Shown here piece after piece: positions 52,629 to 59,800 of a stretch of DNA of 64,000 nucleotides; position 1 is the first letter of the stretch, and the number at the start of each line of letters is the position of its first letter. The DNA comes from AC-32 sp963717475 (GTDB lineage Bacteria > Actinomycetota > Thermoleophilia > Gaiellales > Gaiellaceae): the NCBI GenBank assembly GCA_963717475.1, contig OY970337.1, positions 2,604,001 to 2,668,000 on the forward strand, read 5' to 3'. Below the pieces are notes generated by a model. The model made no database searches. It saw nothing but the letters and a program-made list of their open reading frames with translations, and was not told the origin of the DNA. A program made the position numbers and the translations under genes.

Positions 52629-53218
52629 CCGTCCTGATCGTCGCCTGCCTCGTCGCGCTGGCGGTGATCGTCGTCGTCCAGGGGCTCGTGCTGCTCGAGA
52701 TGGTCCGGCAGACGTCACAGATCAGGCGCGTGCTCGACCTCGACGACCGCCCCGTCCCGATCAGCCTCGGCGATCTTGCCGGCCGGCCCCTGCCGGAGCC
52801 CGCTCGCAGCATCTGGCCCGAGAACGCCGACGGCGTCTTCGTCTTGCTGAGCACGGACTGCGCCACGTGCAGGCTCGTCGCGGCCGGCCTGCGGGACCTA
52901 CTCGACCGGTTTGTCGACAAGAGGATCGTCACGGTGCTCCAGGCGTACCACGAGGAGGAGGCGGCGGAGCTGGTGGCCGCTTCCGGCCTGGCCGGCGACG
53001 AGGTCGTGATCGATCTCGACCGGAGCTACGGCGAGGCGTTCGGGATCGCGCTCCGCCCTGCCGCGGTCGTCGTCCGCGACGGGATCCTCAGCGAAGGCGC
53101 GGCCGTCCGGAACGCGCGCCAGCTCCAGCAGCTGCTCGAGGCGCTCGGACCCTCGAGCGACACAGATCTGTCCGAAGTCCCCCGCGTATCAGCCCTGACC
53201 ACTGGAGGTGCCAGGTGA
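52625..53218 (+). CDS. MauD/TlpA-like membrane-anchored thioredoxin
   Basis: A 197-residue protein with an N-terminal helix (VLIVACLVALAVIVVVQGLV), a short linker and an extracytoplasmic thioredoxin-like domain. The active-site CxxC is in STDCATCRLVAAGL. The following segment, RPAAVVVRDGILSEGAAVRN, has the cis-Pro-type position. It resembles MauD, the disulfide partner of MauE. Its GTG and TGA ends overlap both neighbours, so the operon order is fixed. Confidence 0.78.
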   Translation: MTVLIVACLVALAVIVVVQGLVLLEMVRQTSQIRRVLDLDDRPVPISLGDLAGRPLPEPARSIWPENADGVFVLLSTDCATCRLVAAGLRDLLDRFVDKRIVTVLQAYHEEEAAELVAASGLAGDEVVIDLDRSYGEAFGIALRPAAVVVRDGILSEGAAVRNARQLQQLLEALGPSSDTDLSEVPRVSALTTGGAR

Positions 53219-53613
53219 CGCTCTACGAACGGTTCGAACGAGTAAGCGAGCTCGACATGACGAAGACGACCCGTGGCCGGCTCCTGGCGCGCGCGGGCAA
53301 GGTCTGCGTCGGAATCGCCGCCGGCGCGGCGGGGCTGGCAAGCGTCGGGCAAGCCCGCGCCCAGGACGGGACGCGGACGGTCGGCTGCTGTGCGCTCGCG
53401 TACAACAACGACTGCACGAACTGCTCGGGCCGCGGCTACGACTGCGGGTCCGGCTGCAACCGGTGGGCCTGGTACTGCGTCGACAGCGCACGTCGGGTCT
53501 GGCTCTGCGGCGAGTGCTACACGGGTGGAAGTTGCAGTGGCTGCTCGTGCGGGCGGATCGCAGTCACCCAGGGCAGCCACGCCGTGCCGCGAATCAAGGG
53601 CTGGCGCCAGTGA
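53215..53613 (+). CDS. exported 12-cysteine protein, MauA-like in Cys content
   Basis: A 132-residue protein with an export signal (RGRLLARAGKVCVGIAAGAA, cleavage near ARA-QDG) and a mature part of about 82 residues. The mature part has 12 cysteines in clusters: VGCCALAYNNDCTNCSGRGY, DCGSGC, WYC, WLCGECY and GSCSGCSCG. Methylamine dehydrogenase small subunits also have 12 Cys (six disulfides) plus a Trp-derived cofactor; here Trp residues are in NRWAWYC, RVWLC and KGW. Sequence similarity to MauA is otherwise not evident. CTGGAGG precedes the GTG at 53215. It is the likely client of the MauD/MauE-like pair. Confidence 0.7.
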   Translation: MTLYERFERVSELDMTKTTRGRLLARAGKVCVGIAAGAAGLASVGQARAQDGTRTVGCCALAYNNDCTNCSGRGYDCGSGCNRWAWYCVDSARRVWLCGECYTGGSCSGCSCGRIAVTQGSHAVPRIKGWRQ

Positions 53614-54290
53614 CGCTGGGCGCCGCCTGCGCGCTCGCGTTCCTCGCCGCACTTCCGCAGCTCTGCAGCCCCTGAGGGGCGTCGATGGTGGGGGTCATCG
53701 GTCCCCTCGTGCAGGGGAAACGTGAGTTACGAGGCTCGGGCAGGTCGATCGCGCTCTTCACGCTGGGCGCGATGACCGGCGCTGCGCTCACCGGCGTGGT
53801 GATCGGCGTGCTCGCCGGCGCCGTGCGCCTCGCGTGGGACGTGCCGGCGCTCGCCGTCGGAGCGGCCGGCTGCCTCCTGCTGCTCGCGGATCTCGGCCTC
53901 TTCGGCCTGCGCACGCCCACGCTTCTCCGGCAGACCTGCTCGACCTGGTACCGGGAAGAAGGCAGGCAGTCCGTCTGGGCGCTCTGGGGCTTCGATCTCG
54001 GACTCGGCTTCTCGACGATCCGGCTGAGCTCGCTCTACTGGCTGATGGTGCTGTTCGTCGCGGCGTTCGTCTCGCCGTGGCTCGCTCCGGTCGTCCTTGC
54101 CTGCTACGGGCTCGGGCTCGGCGTCGCCTTCGGAGCCGCGCTGGTCGCCCAGGCTCGGAGCACGCCGAAGCCGGGCGCCTCGCCGGGGCTCGGGTTGCTC
54201 CACGCGGCGAGCCGGGTCAGGCTCGCGTCGGTCGCGTTCCTCGGAGTCGTCTCGATCGCGATCGTCATCAGCGGGGCGTCGTGGTTCTAG
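53610..54290 (+). CDS. CcdA/MauF-like six-helix membrane protein with in-frame UGA
   Basis: The GTG at 53610 overlaps the previous TGA, like the other junctions of this operon. Frame and sense continue across an in-frame TGA at 53673-53675 into the ATG at 53685 and on to 54290. Read through, it gives 226 residues with six helices as in CcdA: helix 1 CALAFLAALPQLCSP(UGA)GASM; helix 2 ALFTLGAMTGAALTGVV; helix 4 GFDLGLGFSTIRLSSLYW; helix 5 ACYGLGLGVAF. The UGA falls where CcdA has its S-P-C cysteine, making C-S-P-U. Starting at 53685 would lose helix 1. Selenocysteine, a nonsense change or a base error are all possible. Confidence 0.6.
53674..53708 (+). promoter_or_regulatory. stem-loop directly after the in-frame UGA (SECIS candidate)
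   Basis: GAGGGG pairs with CCCCTC (6 bp), then an internal loop (CGT/GT), then CGATG with CATCG (5 bp), capped by the 8-base loop GTGGGGGT. Bacterial SECIS elements lie immediately 3' of the UGA and have a G early in the loop, as here. The UGA-to-loop distance (12 bases) is shorter than I recall for proven examples, so support is weak. Confidence 0.25.
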
Positions 54291-54703
54291 ACAACGGAGC
54301 CGCTCCGGCGCTCTCGCCCGACGACCCGATCTGCGTCGTCACCAGGATCACGTTCGGCCGCTGGCGGTCGATCCCCGGCGCCCTGCTCACCTTCCGGCGG
54401 CTGCGGCGAGTCGGGCGGCGCGAGGTCCCGGGCCTGGTCGACGCGCACTTCCGCGTCTGCAAGGGCGCGACGCTGATGTTCTTCTCCGTCTGGAAGGACG
54501 AGCTCTCCCTCTTGCAGTTCACGACGCTCGAGGCGCACGTGAACGCCGTGCGCTGGACGATCCGGCACCGCGGGGAGGTCTGGTCCGGGGTCTTCCGGCT
54601 CACGGGAACCTCGTCGATGAGCAAGCCCTGGATCGGGAAGGTCCGGCAGTGGGTGCCCCTGCTTCCGGCCGACCCGACCGGGCCGCCGGCGCGTCTCCGT
54701 TGA
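54281..54703 (+). CDS. spheroidene-monooxygenase/ABM-like protein, 140 aa
   Basis: A 140-residue soluble protein starting at a GTG that overlaps the previous gene by 10 bases. ICVVTRITFGRWRSIPGALL and CKGATLMFFSVWKDELSL suggest a dimeric alpha/beta-barrel (antibiotic-monooxygenase or spheroidene-monooxygenase-like) fold. No heme or metal ligand is obvious. It ends in a TTGA overlap with the phosphoesterase gene, so it is in the same operon. Confidence 0.62.
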   Translation: MVLDNGAAPALSPDDPICVVTRITFGRWRSIPGALLTFRRLRRVGRREVPGLVDAHFRVCKGATLMFFSVWKDELSLLQFTTLEAHVNAVRWTIRHRGEVWSGVFRLTGTSSMSKPWIGKVRQWVPLLPADPTGPPARLR

Positions 54704-56184
54704 GCGCGGACTCTGCTCTCGCGAACCTGCGGCAGATCGACCACATCGTCGTCCTGATGATGGAGAACCGGTCGTTCGACCACATGCTCGGGTACCTGAA
54801 GCGCGACGGCCTGCCGGACGTGAACGGGCTGGACGGCGACGAGTGGAACGAGGACGACCGCGGGAAGCGGATCACGGTCTTTCCGTTCAGGCCCGACCAG
54901 ACCGCGTTCCACCGGCCGGGGCAGCCGTTCGACGAGAGCCTCGACCCCCAGCACGGGCCGTCATCGGTCGCCGAGCAGCTCGCAGACGGCAACGGCGGGT
55001 TCGTCAAGAACTTCATCCGCGAGAAGAGCCCGCCCGAGGAGTGGCGCTCGCTGCCGATGGGCCACTACACGGCCGAGCACCTCCCGGTCTACGACTTCCT
55101 CGCGCGCACGTACTGCGTGTGCGACGCCTGGCACAGCTCGATCCCCGGCGACACCTGGCCGAACCGCCTCTACTCGATCGCGGCACGGGCGGCCGATCCC
55201 GTCGGACGCAAGCTGAGGGTGTTCGAGCGCCTCGCCCGTCTCTTCCGCGGCGAGGGGCTGCTGCAGAAGCTCGAGAAGGAGCCGATCTACGCCGTCGAGG
55301 CGTTCACCCGGCACCTCGCGGACGACGACTGGCGCTGGTACTCGTACGACCCGGCGACGCTGCGCCTGGCGGACCGGCGTTACCGCGACTTCCGTCAGAT
55401 CGGCGGCAAGAACTTCGCCTACTTCGACCGGAAGGCGATCCCGCGCGCGGAGCGAGCCCTGAAGGAGCTCGTCGAGCTGCGCGACAGCTTCCTCGACGAC
55501 GCCGTCAAGAGCGGGTCGCACGGCCTGCGCGCCGTCTCCTGGATCGACCCGAACTTCATCGACCACCGCGTCTTCGAGTCGACCTCGAACGACGACCATC
55601 CGCCGTCCGACATCCTCGCCGGACAGGAGCTCGTGCTCGAGCTCTACCACGCGCTCGTCAACAGCCCGAACTGGGAGAACACGCTGCTCGTCATCACCTA
55701 CGACGAGCACGGCGGCTTCTACGACCACGTTGTGCCGCCCGCGGTCCCGGCCGGCGACCCGAGCCCCTTCCCGACCTTCGGCGTGCGCGTGCCGGCGCTG
55801 GTCGTCGGGCCGCGGGTGCGCAACTTCGTGTGCCACGACTTCTTCGACCACACGTCGCTGATGAAGACGATCCTGCTCCGCTTCGCGCGTGACCCGCAGC
55901 AGGCGATCCGGAAGATGGGGCCGCGGGTCGAGCGGGCGCAGCATCTGGGCGCCGCGCTCGCCGATGTGCCGCGGGCCGACCTTCCTGACCACCGCGGGCT
56001 CTTCGATCGCTTCGAGGAGTGGCGCAAGGTCGCGCGGGCCGAGCGGCGCGCGGTCCAGCGCGGGGAAGCGTCCCCGGATCCCGACGGCGCCGGGCGGAAC
56101 TGGGAGCCCACGGAGCTCCAGCGGGACCTCATCCGCGCCGCGGCCGCGCTGCGGAAGGAGGGCCTCCCGCCCGGGACGCCCTGA
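54700..56184 (+). CDS. phospholipase C-type phosphoesterase, no signal peptide
   Basis: A 494-residue alkaline-phosphatase-superfamily esterase with IDHIVVLMMENRSFDHMLGY at the N-terminus (the ENRSFDH motif of bacterial PLC and plant NPC), YDEHGGFYDHVVPP near the C-terminus, and WHSSIPGDTWPNRLYS in the middle. It should cleave phospholipid head groups or other phosphodiesters. Bacterial members usually carry a Tat signal; none is present here, so a cytoplasmic location is implied. The start is a TTG overlapping the previous stop. Confidence 0.87.
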   Translation: MSADSALANLRQIDHIVVLMMENRSFDHMLGYLKRDGLPDVNGLDGDEWNEDDRGKRITVFPFRPDQTAFHRPGQPFDESLDPQHGPSSVAEQLADGNGGFVKNFIREKSPPEEWRSLPMGHYTAEHLPVYDFLARTYCVCDAWHSSIPGDTWPNRLYSIAARAADPVGRKLRVFERLARLFRGEGLLQKLEKEPIYAVEAFTRHLADDDWRWYSYDPATLRLADRRYRDFRQIGGKNFAYFDRKAIPRAERALKELVELRDSFLDDAVKSGSHGLRAVSWIDPNFIDHRVFESTSNDDHPPSDILAGQELVLELYHALVNSPNWENTLLVITYDEHGGFYDHVVPPAVPAGDPSPFPTFGVRVPALVVGPRVRNFVCHDFFDHTSLMKTILLRFARDPQQAIRKMGPRVERAQHLGAALADVPRADLPDHRGLFDRFEEWRKVARAERRAVQRGEASPDPDGAGRNWEPTELQRDLIRAAAALRKEGLPPGTP

Positions 56185-56216
56185 GCGACCCGCCGCCGGG
56201 TCTGCTACACGTGTAG

Positions 56217-57398
56217 TCCATCCGGGCCCCCCAGTCCCGTACGCGCCGGCTTCGCTTTGCCGTCGCCGGCCTCCTTATCGCCGCGTTCGCGGCTTTCCCC
56301 GCCTCGGCGGGCACCGGCTCGTCGCCGGGCCTCGCTGCGCTGCGCATCTGCGGGGGCGCCGGGCTCCCGCGCCCGGCTTCGGCGTTCCGCTACGTCGTGC
56401 TCTGGCCGTCGCAGTACCGCCGCATCGCCGCGATCAAGCGCCGCAGCCCGGGCGCGAAGGTGCTCGTCTACAAGGACATGGCCTCGACGCGCGACGACGC
56501 GCACGGGGCGCGGGACCTGCCGACCGGCGTCGGCTACTCCTACGCGAACCGCCGCCACCCCGAGTGGTTTCTCCGCGACACGCAGGGCCACCGCGTGAAC
56601 TGGGCCGACTGGCCGCACTACTGGCAGATGGACGTCGGCAACCGCGCGTACCAGCGCGCGTGGACCCGGGGCGTCGCGCGCGACCTGCGCCGCCGCGCCT
56701 GGGACGGCGTCTTCGTCGACGGGATCTCGCGGACGATGCAGTACCCGTGGTACCTGAACGGCCGGGTGCTCGCGAAGTACCCGGGGCCGAACGACTACGC
56801 GCGGGCGACGACGCGGTTCCTGCGCCGGGTCGCGCCGGCGCTGCGGCGGCGACACCTCGTCGTCGGGAACGTGAACGACGCGACGCCGCGGCTCTGGCGC
56901 CGCTGGGTCGGGTACATGTCCGGCGCGGCGAAGGAGTGGTGGACGAAGGCGAGCGCCGCCGGCGGCAGCGGATTCCTCACCGGAAACGACTGGGCGTACC
57001 AGATGAGCCTCCTCCGCGAGGCGCAGGCCCGCCACAAGATCTTCCTCGCGTTCACCTACGGTCCGCCCGACGACGCTCGCGCGATGGACTACGCGCGGGC
57101 GAGCTTCCTGCTCTTCGCCAAGGGGAGCAGGAGCGCGTTCGGCTACGCGCCGCCGTGCGGGAGTGAGCCGCCGTCGCCCCTCTGGCGCGCGGACGTCGGC
57201 GCGCCGGCCGGGCCGGCCTCGCAGGTCGGCGGAGCCTGGCGGCGGGACTTCAGCGGCGGCGTCGCGGTCGTCAATCCGTCCGCCTCGGCGACCGTGACGC
57301 TTCCGCTCGGCGGCTCTTATCTCGACCCGAGCGGGTCGGTCGTGACGTCCGTGCTGCTGCCGCCTCACACCGGCCTGACGCTGCGCCGCGCTTCTTAG
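56217..57398 (+). CDS. exported glycosidase-like protein (GHL15-like), start unresolved
   Basis: From 56217 the frame encodes an arginine-rich start, a signal peptide (LRFAVAGLLIAAFAAFPASA) and a 340-residue TIM-barrel-like domain with HYWQMDVGNRAYQRAWTRG, WDGVFVDGISRTM and LVVGNVNDATPR, as in hypothetical glycoside hydrolase family 15. The stop TAG at 56214 is followed by no ATG, GTG or TTG before the signal peptide. The true start is therefore unusual or lost to an indel or base change just upstream. The next GTG (56397) would lose the signal peptide. Substrate unknown. Confidence 0.7.
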   Translation, partial: SIRAPQSRTRRLRFAVAGLLIAAFAAFPASAGTGSSPGLAALRICGGAGLPRPASAFRYVVLWPSQYRRIAAIKRRSPGAKVLVYKDMASTRDDAHGARDLPTGVGYSYANRRHPEWFLRDTQGHRVNWADWPHYWQMDVGNRAYQRAWTRGVARDLRRRAWDGVFVDGISRTMQYPWYLNGRVLAKYPGPNDYARATTRFLRRVAPALRRRHLVVGNVNDATPRLWRRWVGYMSGAAKEWWTKASAAGGSGFLTGNDWAYQMSLLREAQARHKIFLAFTYGPPDDARAMDYARASFLLFAKGSRSAFGYAPPCGSEPPSPLWRADVGAPAGPASQVGGAWRRDFSGGVAVVNPSASATVTLPLGGSYLDPSGSVVTSVLLPPHTGLTLRRAS

Positions 57399-57495
57399 CG
57401 ACTCCTTACGGCGGTCACAGGCTCTTCTCAGGTCCGGCTGCGACGGTGGATGCCGTGCCCGGTGTCGGGCGAAGCGACGGAAAGGAGAAGGACCG

Positions 57496-57924
57496 ATGGA
57501 CAGGACGAAGCGAGGAGTCGTGATCGCAGCGACCGCGCTCGGAGTCGCGGCCGGGAGCTACGGCATCGCGAGTGCCGCGAGCGGCTCGGGCTCGAACGGC
57601 TCGAACGGCTCGACGGCTGCGCCGAGCTCGCAGCGGCCGTGGGGCCAGCAGCGGAGCGACGAGACCCCGCTGACGGGCGACACGGCCTCGAAGGTGCGGG
57701 CGCTCGCGCTCGCGAAGGTGCCCGGCGGCACGATCGTCCGGGTCGAGACGGACGCCGACGGCAACGCCGCCTACGAGGCGCACATGACCAAGGCGGACGG
57801 CACGCCGGTCACGGTCTACGTGAGCAAGGCGCTCGACGTGGTCGGCGTGCAGTCGGGCATGCCCGGCCCACCAAACGGGCCGCCGAACGGCCGGGCGGCG
57901 CCGCCTAGCGGCTCGGGCGCGTAG
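57496..57924 (+). CDS. exported PepSY-like protein, 142 aa
   Basis: AAAGGAG upstream of the ATG. A signal peptide (residues 1-28) is followed by a Ser/Gly/Asn linker and a PepSY-like domain (VRALALAKVPGGTIVRVETD, NAAYEAHMTKADGTPVTVYV). The C-terminus is Pro/Gly/Asn-rich and disordered. Such proteins are common in actinobacteria and may modulate extracytoplasmic proteases. Not experimentally characterised as far as I know. Confidence 0.78.
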   Translation: MDRTKRGVVIAATALGVAAGSYGIASAASGSGSNGSNGSTAAPSSQRPWGQQRSDETPLTGDTASKVRALALAKVPGGTIVRVETDADGNAAYEAHMTKADGTPVTVYVSKALDVVGVQSGMPGPPNGPPNGRAAPPSGSGA

Positions 57925-57937
57925 CCCGCTCGACGGT

Positions 57938-57963
57938 CGCGGGAGGGGGACGCCCCTCCCGCG
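57938..57963. terminator. bidirectional terminator hairpin
   Basis: CGCGGGAGGGG and CCCCTCCCGCG form a perfect 11-bp stem with a 4-base loop (GACG) between the convergent PepSY-like and cyclophilin genes. Confidence 0.72.
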
Positions 57964-57966
57964 GCA

Positions 57967-58428
57967 TCACTGGACGGGGAGCTCGACGCGCTCGATGACG
58001 ACCGGCTCGCGCGGCTTGTCGTTCGAGTCGGTGTCGACGCTCGAAATCTTGTCCACGACGTCCATCCCCTGCGTGACCTGGCCGAAGACGGTGTGCTTGC
58101 CGTCCAGCCACGGAGTCGCCTCGGCGGTGACGACGAAGAACTGGCTCCCGTTCGTGTTGGGCCCCGCGTTCGCCATCGCGAGGGCGCCGCGGACGACCTT
58201 GTGGTCGTTGAACTCGTCCTCGAAGGTGTAGCCCGGGCCGCCCATGCCGCTGCCGGTCGGGTCGCCGCCCTGGATCATGAAGTCCGGGATCACGCGGTGG
58301 AAGACGACGCCGTCGTAGAACCCGTCGCGGGCGAGCTTGACGAAGTTGTCGACGGTCTTGGGCGCGTCGTCTTCGAAGAGCTCGATCTCGATCGGGCCGT
58401 GGTTCGTGTGCAGCGTTGCGTTGCTCAT
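57967..58428 (-). CDS. cyclophilin-type peptidyl-prolyl isomerase
   Basis: A 153-residue cytoplasmic cyclophilin with VVFHRVIPDFMIQGGDPTGS, PGYTFEDEF, NTNGSQFFVV and WLDGKHTVFGQVTQGMD, the standard active-site segments including the catalytic Arg in FHRVIPDFMIQGGD. The ATG at 58428 overlaps the epimerase stop. It assists protein folding by prolyl isomerisation. Confidence 0.94.
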   Translation of the reverse strand: MSNATLHTNHGPIEIELFEDDAPKTVDNFVKLARDGFYDGVVFHRVIPDFMIQGGDPTGSGMGGPGYTFEDEFNDHKVVRGALAMANAGPNTNGSQFFVVTAEATPWLDGKHTVFGQVTQGMDVVDKISSVDTDSNDKPREPVVIERVELPVQ

Positions 58429-59522
58429 GCGGTCAGTCCTCTCTGGGCGAGCTCCTCGGCTGCCCGGTCGAAGCGGTCGATTGCGGGTTGGCTCTCGAGC
58501 CACGCGGCGAGCTCGTCGAGGCCGTGCTCGAGGGCGACCTCGGCTTCGAAGCCGAGCAGCTCGCGGGCAAGCGTGGCGTCAGCGAAGCAGTGGCGGATGT
58601 CGCCGGCCCGGAAGGTCCCGGGAAGCTCGGGCTCTATGTCCTTGCCGAGCAGGCGGGCGAGGGTCGCGGCGATCTCGAGCACCGTCGTCGCGCGGCCGCC
58701 GCCGACGTTGAGGGCCCGGCCGTCGGCTCCGTCGCGCTCGAGCGCCAGGCGGAAGGCGCGGGCGACGTCCGTCACGTGGACGAAGTCGCGGCTCTGGCGA
58801 CCGTCCTCGTAGACGACCGGCGGGCGGTCGTTGAGCAGGCGTGCGGCGAAGATCGCGAGCACGCCGGTGTACGGGTTGGAGAGCGCCTGGCGCGGGCCGT
58901 AGACGTTGAACAGACGCAGCGCGACCGCGGGGACGCCGAAGGACGCGCCGAAGAGCAGGCAGAGCAGCTCCTGGTCGTACTTCGTCAGCGCGTAGACCGA
59001 CGTGAGGGCCGGCTGTTTCGTCTCCGGGGTCGGGACCGGCGTCAGCTCCTCGCCGCCGGGGCCGCGCGGCTCCCACTCGCGGCGCTCGAGCTGCTCGCGG
59101 GTCCTCTCCGCGGCCGGGACCGGCTCGTAGGCGCCCTCGCCGTAGATGCTCATGCTCGACGCGGTGACGAGCTTCCGCACGGGGTGCTCGGCGAGCGCTG
59201 CCATCAGCACGGCCGTCCCGAGCGTGTTCGCGCCGGCGTATTCCGCCTGCTGGTACATGCTCTGCCCGACGCCCACGCGCGCGGCGAGGTGGACGACGGC
59301 GTCGACGCCCTCGAGCGCGCCGCGGACGACTTCCTCGTTGCGGACGTCGCCGGGAATCAGCTCGACGTCAGAGTTCAGGTAGTCGGGCCGCTGCGAGTCG
59401 CCGTGCACCTGGTCGACGAGGACGTCGAGCGCACGGACGGAGTAGCCGGCGCGGAGCAGCTCGTCGGCGACGTGCGAGCCGATGAACCCGGCGCCACCGG
59501 TGATCAGCACGCGGTCGGCCAC
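58425..59522 (-). CDS. NAD-dependent epimerase (dTDP-rhamnose 4-epimerase-like)
   Basis: A 365-residue extended SDR with LITGGAGFIGSHVADELL, TASSMSIYGEG, SVYALTKYDQELLC (YxxxK) and LRLFNVYGPRQALSNPYTGV. The insertion GEELTPVPTPETKQP and overall length resemble actinobacterial dTDP-L-rhamnose 4-epimerases; the substrate is inferred. The start is GTG. It is translationally coupled to the cyclophilin gene. Confidence 0.85.
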   Translation of the reverse strand: MADRVLITGGAGFIGSHVADELLRAGYSVRALDVLVDQVHGDSQRPDYLNSDVELIPGDVRNEEVVRGALEGVDAVVHLAARVGVGQSMYQQAEYAGANTLGTAVLMAALAEHPVRKLVTASSMSIYGEGAYEPVPAAERTREQLERREWEPRGPGGEELTPVPTPETKQPALTSVYALTKYDQELLCLLFGASFGVPAVALRLFNVYGPRQALSNPYTGVLAIFAARLLNDRPPVVYEDGRQSRDFVHVTDVARAFRLALERDGADGRALNVGGGRATTVLEIAATLARLLGKDIEPELPGTFRAGDIRHCFADATLARELLGFEAEVALEHGLDELAAWLESQPAIDRFDRAAEELAQRGLTA

Positions 59523-59555
59523 GAGGGGACTCTAGGGGCGAGCTCTAAGGCTGGG

Positions 59556-59762
59556 CTACTGGTCGCGCTGCTTCAGCTCGAGCTTGATGAACTCGAGGTC
59601 GTCCTTGGTGACGACGAGGTTCGGGCCGACGATGCCGATCCCGTTCGACTTGAGCTGGCTCATCGCGTCGCGAAGCGCCTCACGCGCCTCGTCCTCGGTG
59701 TCGCCGATATCGGCCCGCGTCGTCGAGCCGGAGCGGAACCGTACGAATGCCTGCCAGGTCAC
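59556..59762 (-). CDS. small conserved protein, 68 aa
   Basis: A 68-residue protein: TWQAFVRFRSGSTTRADIGD, then an alpha-helix (DEAREALRDAMSQLKSNGI) and GIVGPNLVVTKDDLEFIKLE. It has the strand-helix-strand shape of small DUF-type proteins. No catalytic residue is obvious. The start is GTG; it lies just upstream of the epimerase on the same strand. Confidence 0.65.
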   Translation of the reverse strand: MTWQAFVRFRSGSTTRADIGDTEDEAREALRDAMSQLKSNGIGIVGPNLVVTKDDLEFIKLELKQRDQ

Positions 59763-59800
59763 GCGGCGGATCCTATCTGGCGGCGGCTACGTCTTGTGCT

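Noticed and set aside
53685..54290. The membrane gene starting at ATG 53685 as a complete gene
   Set aside because: This start lacks helix 1 and its cysteine, has a 71-base gap unlike the other overlapping junctions of the operon, and has no clear ribosome binding site. It remains possible as an internal restart.
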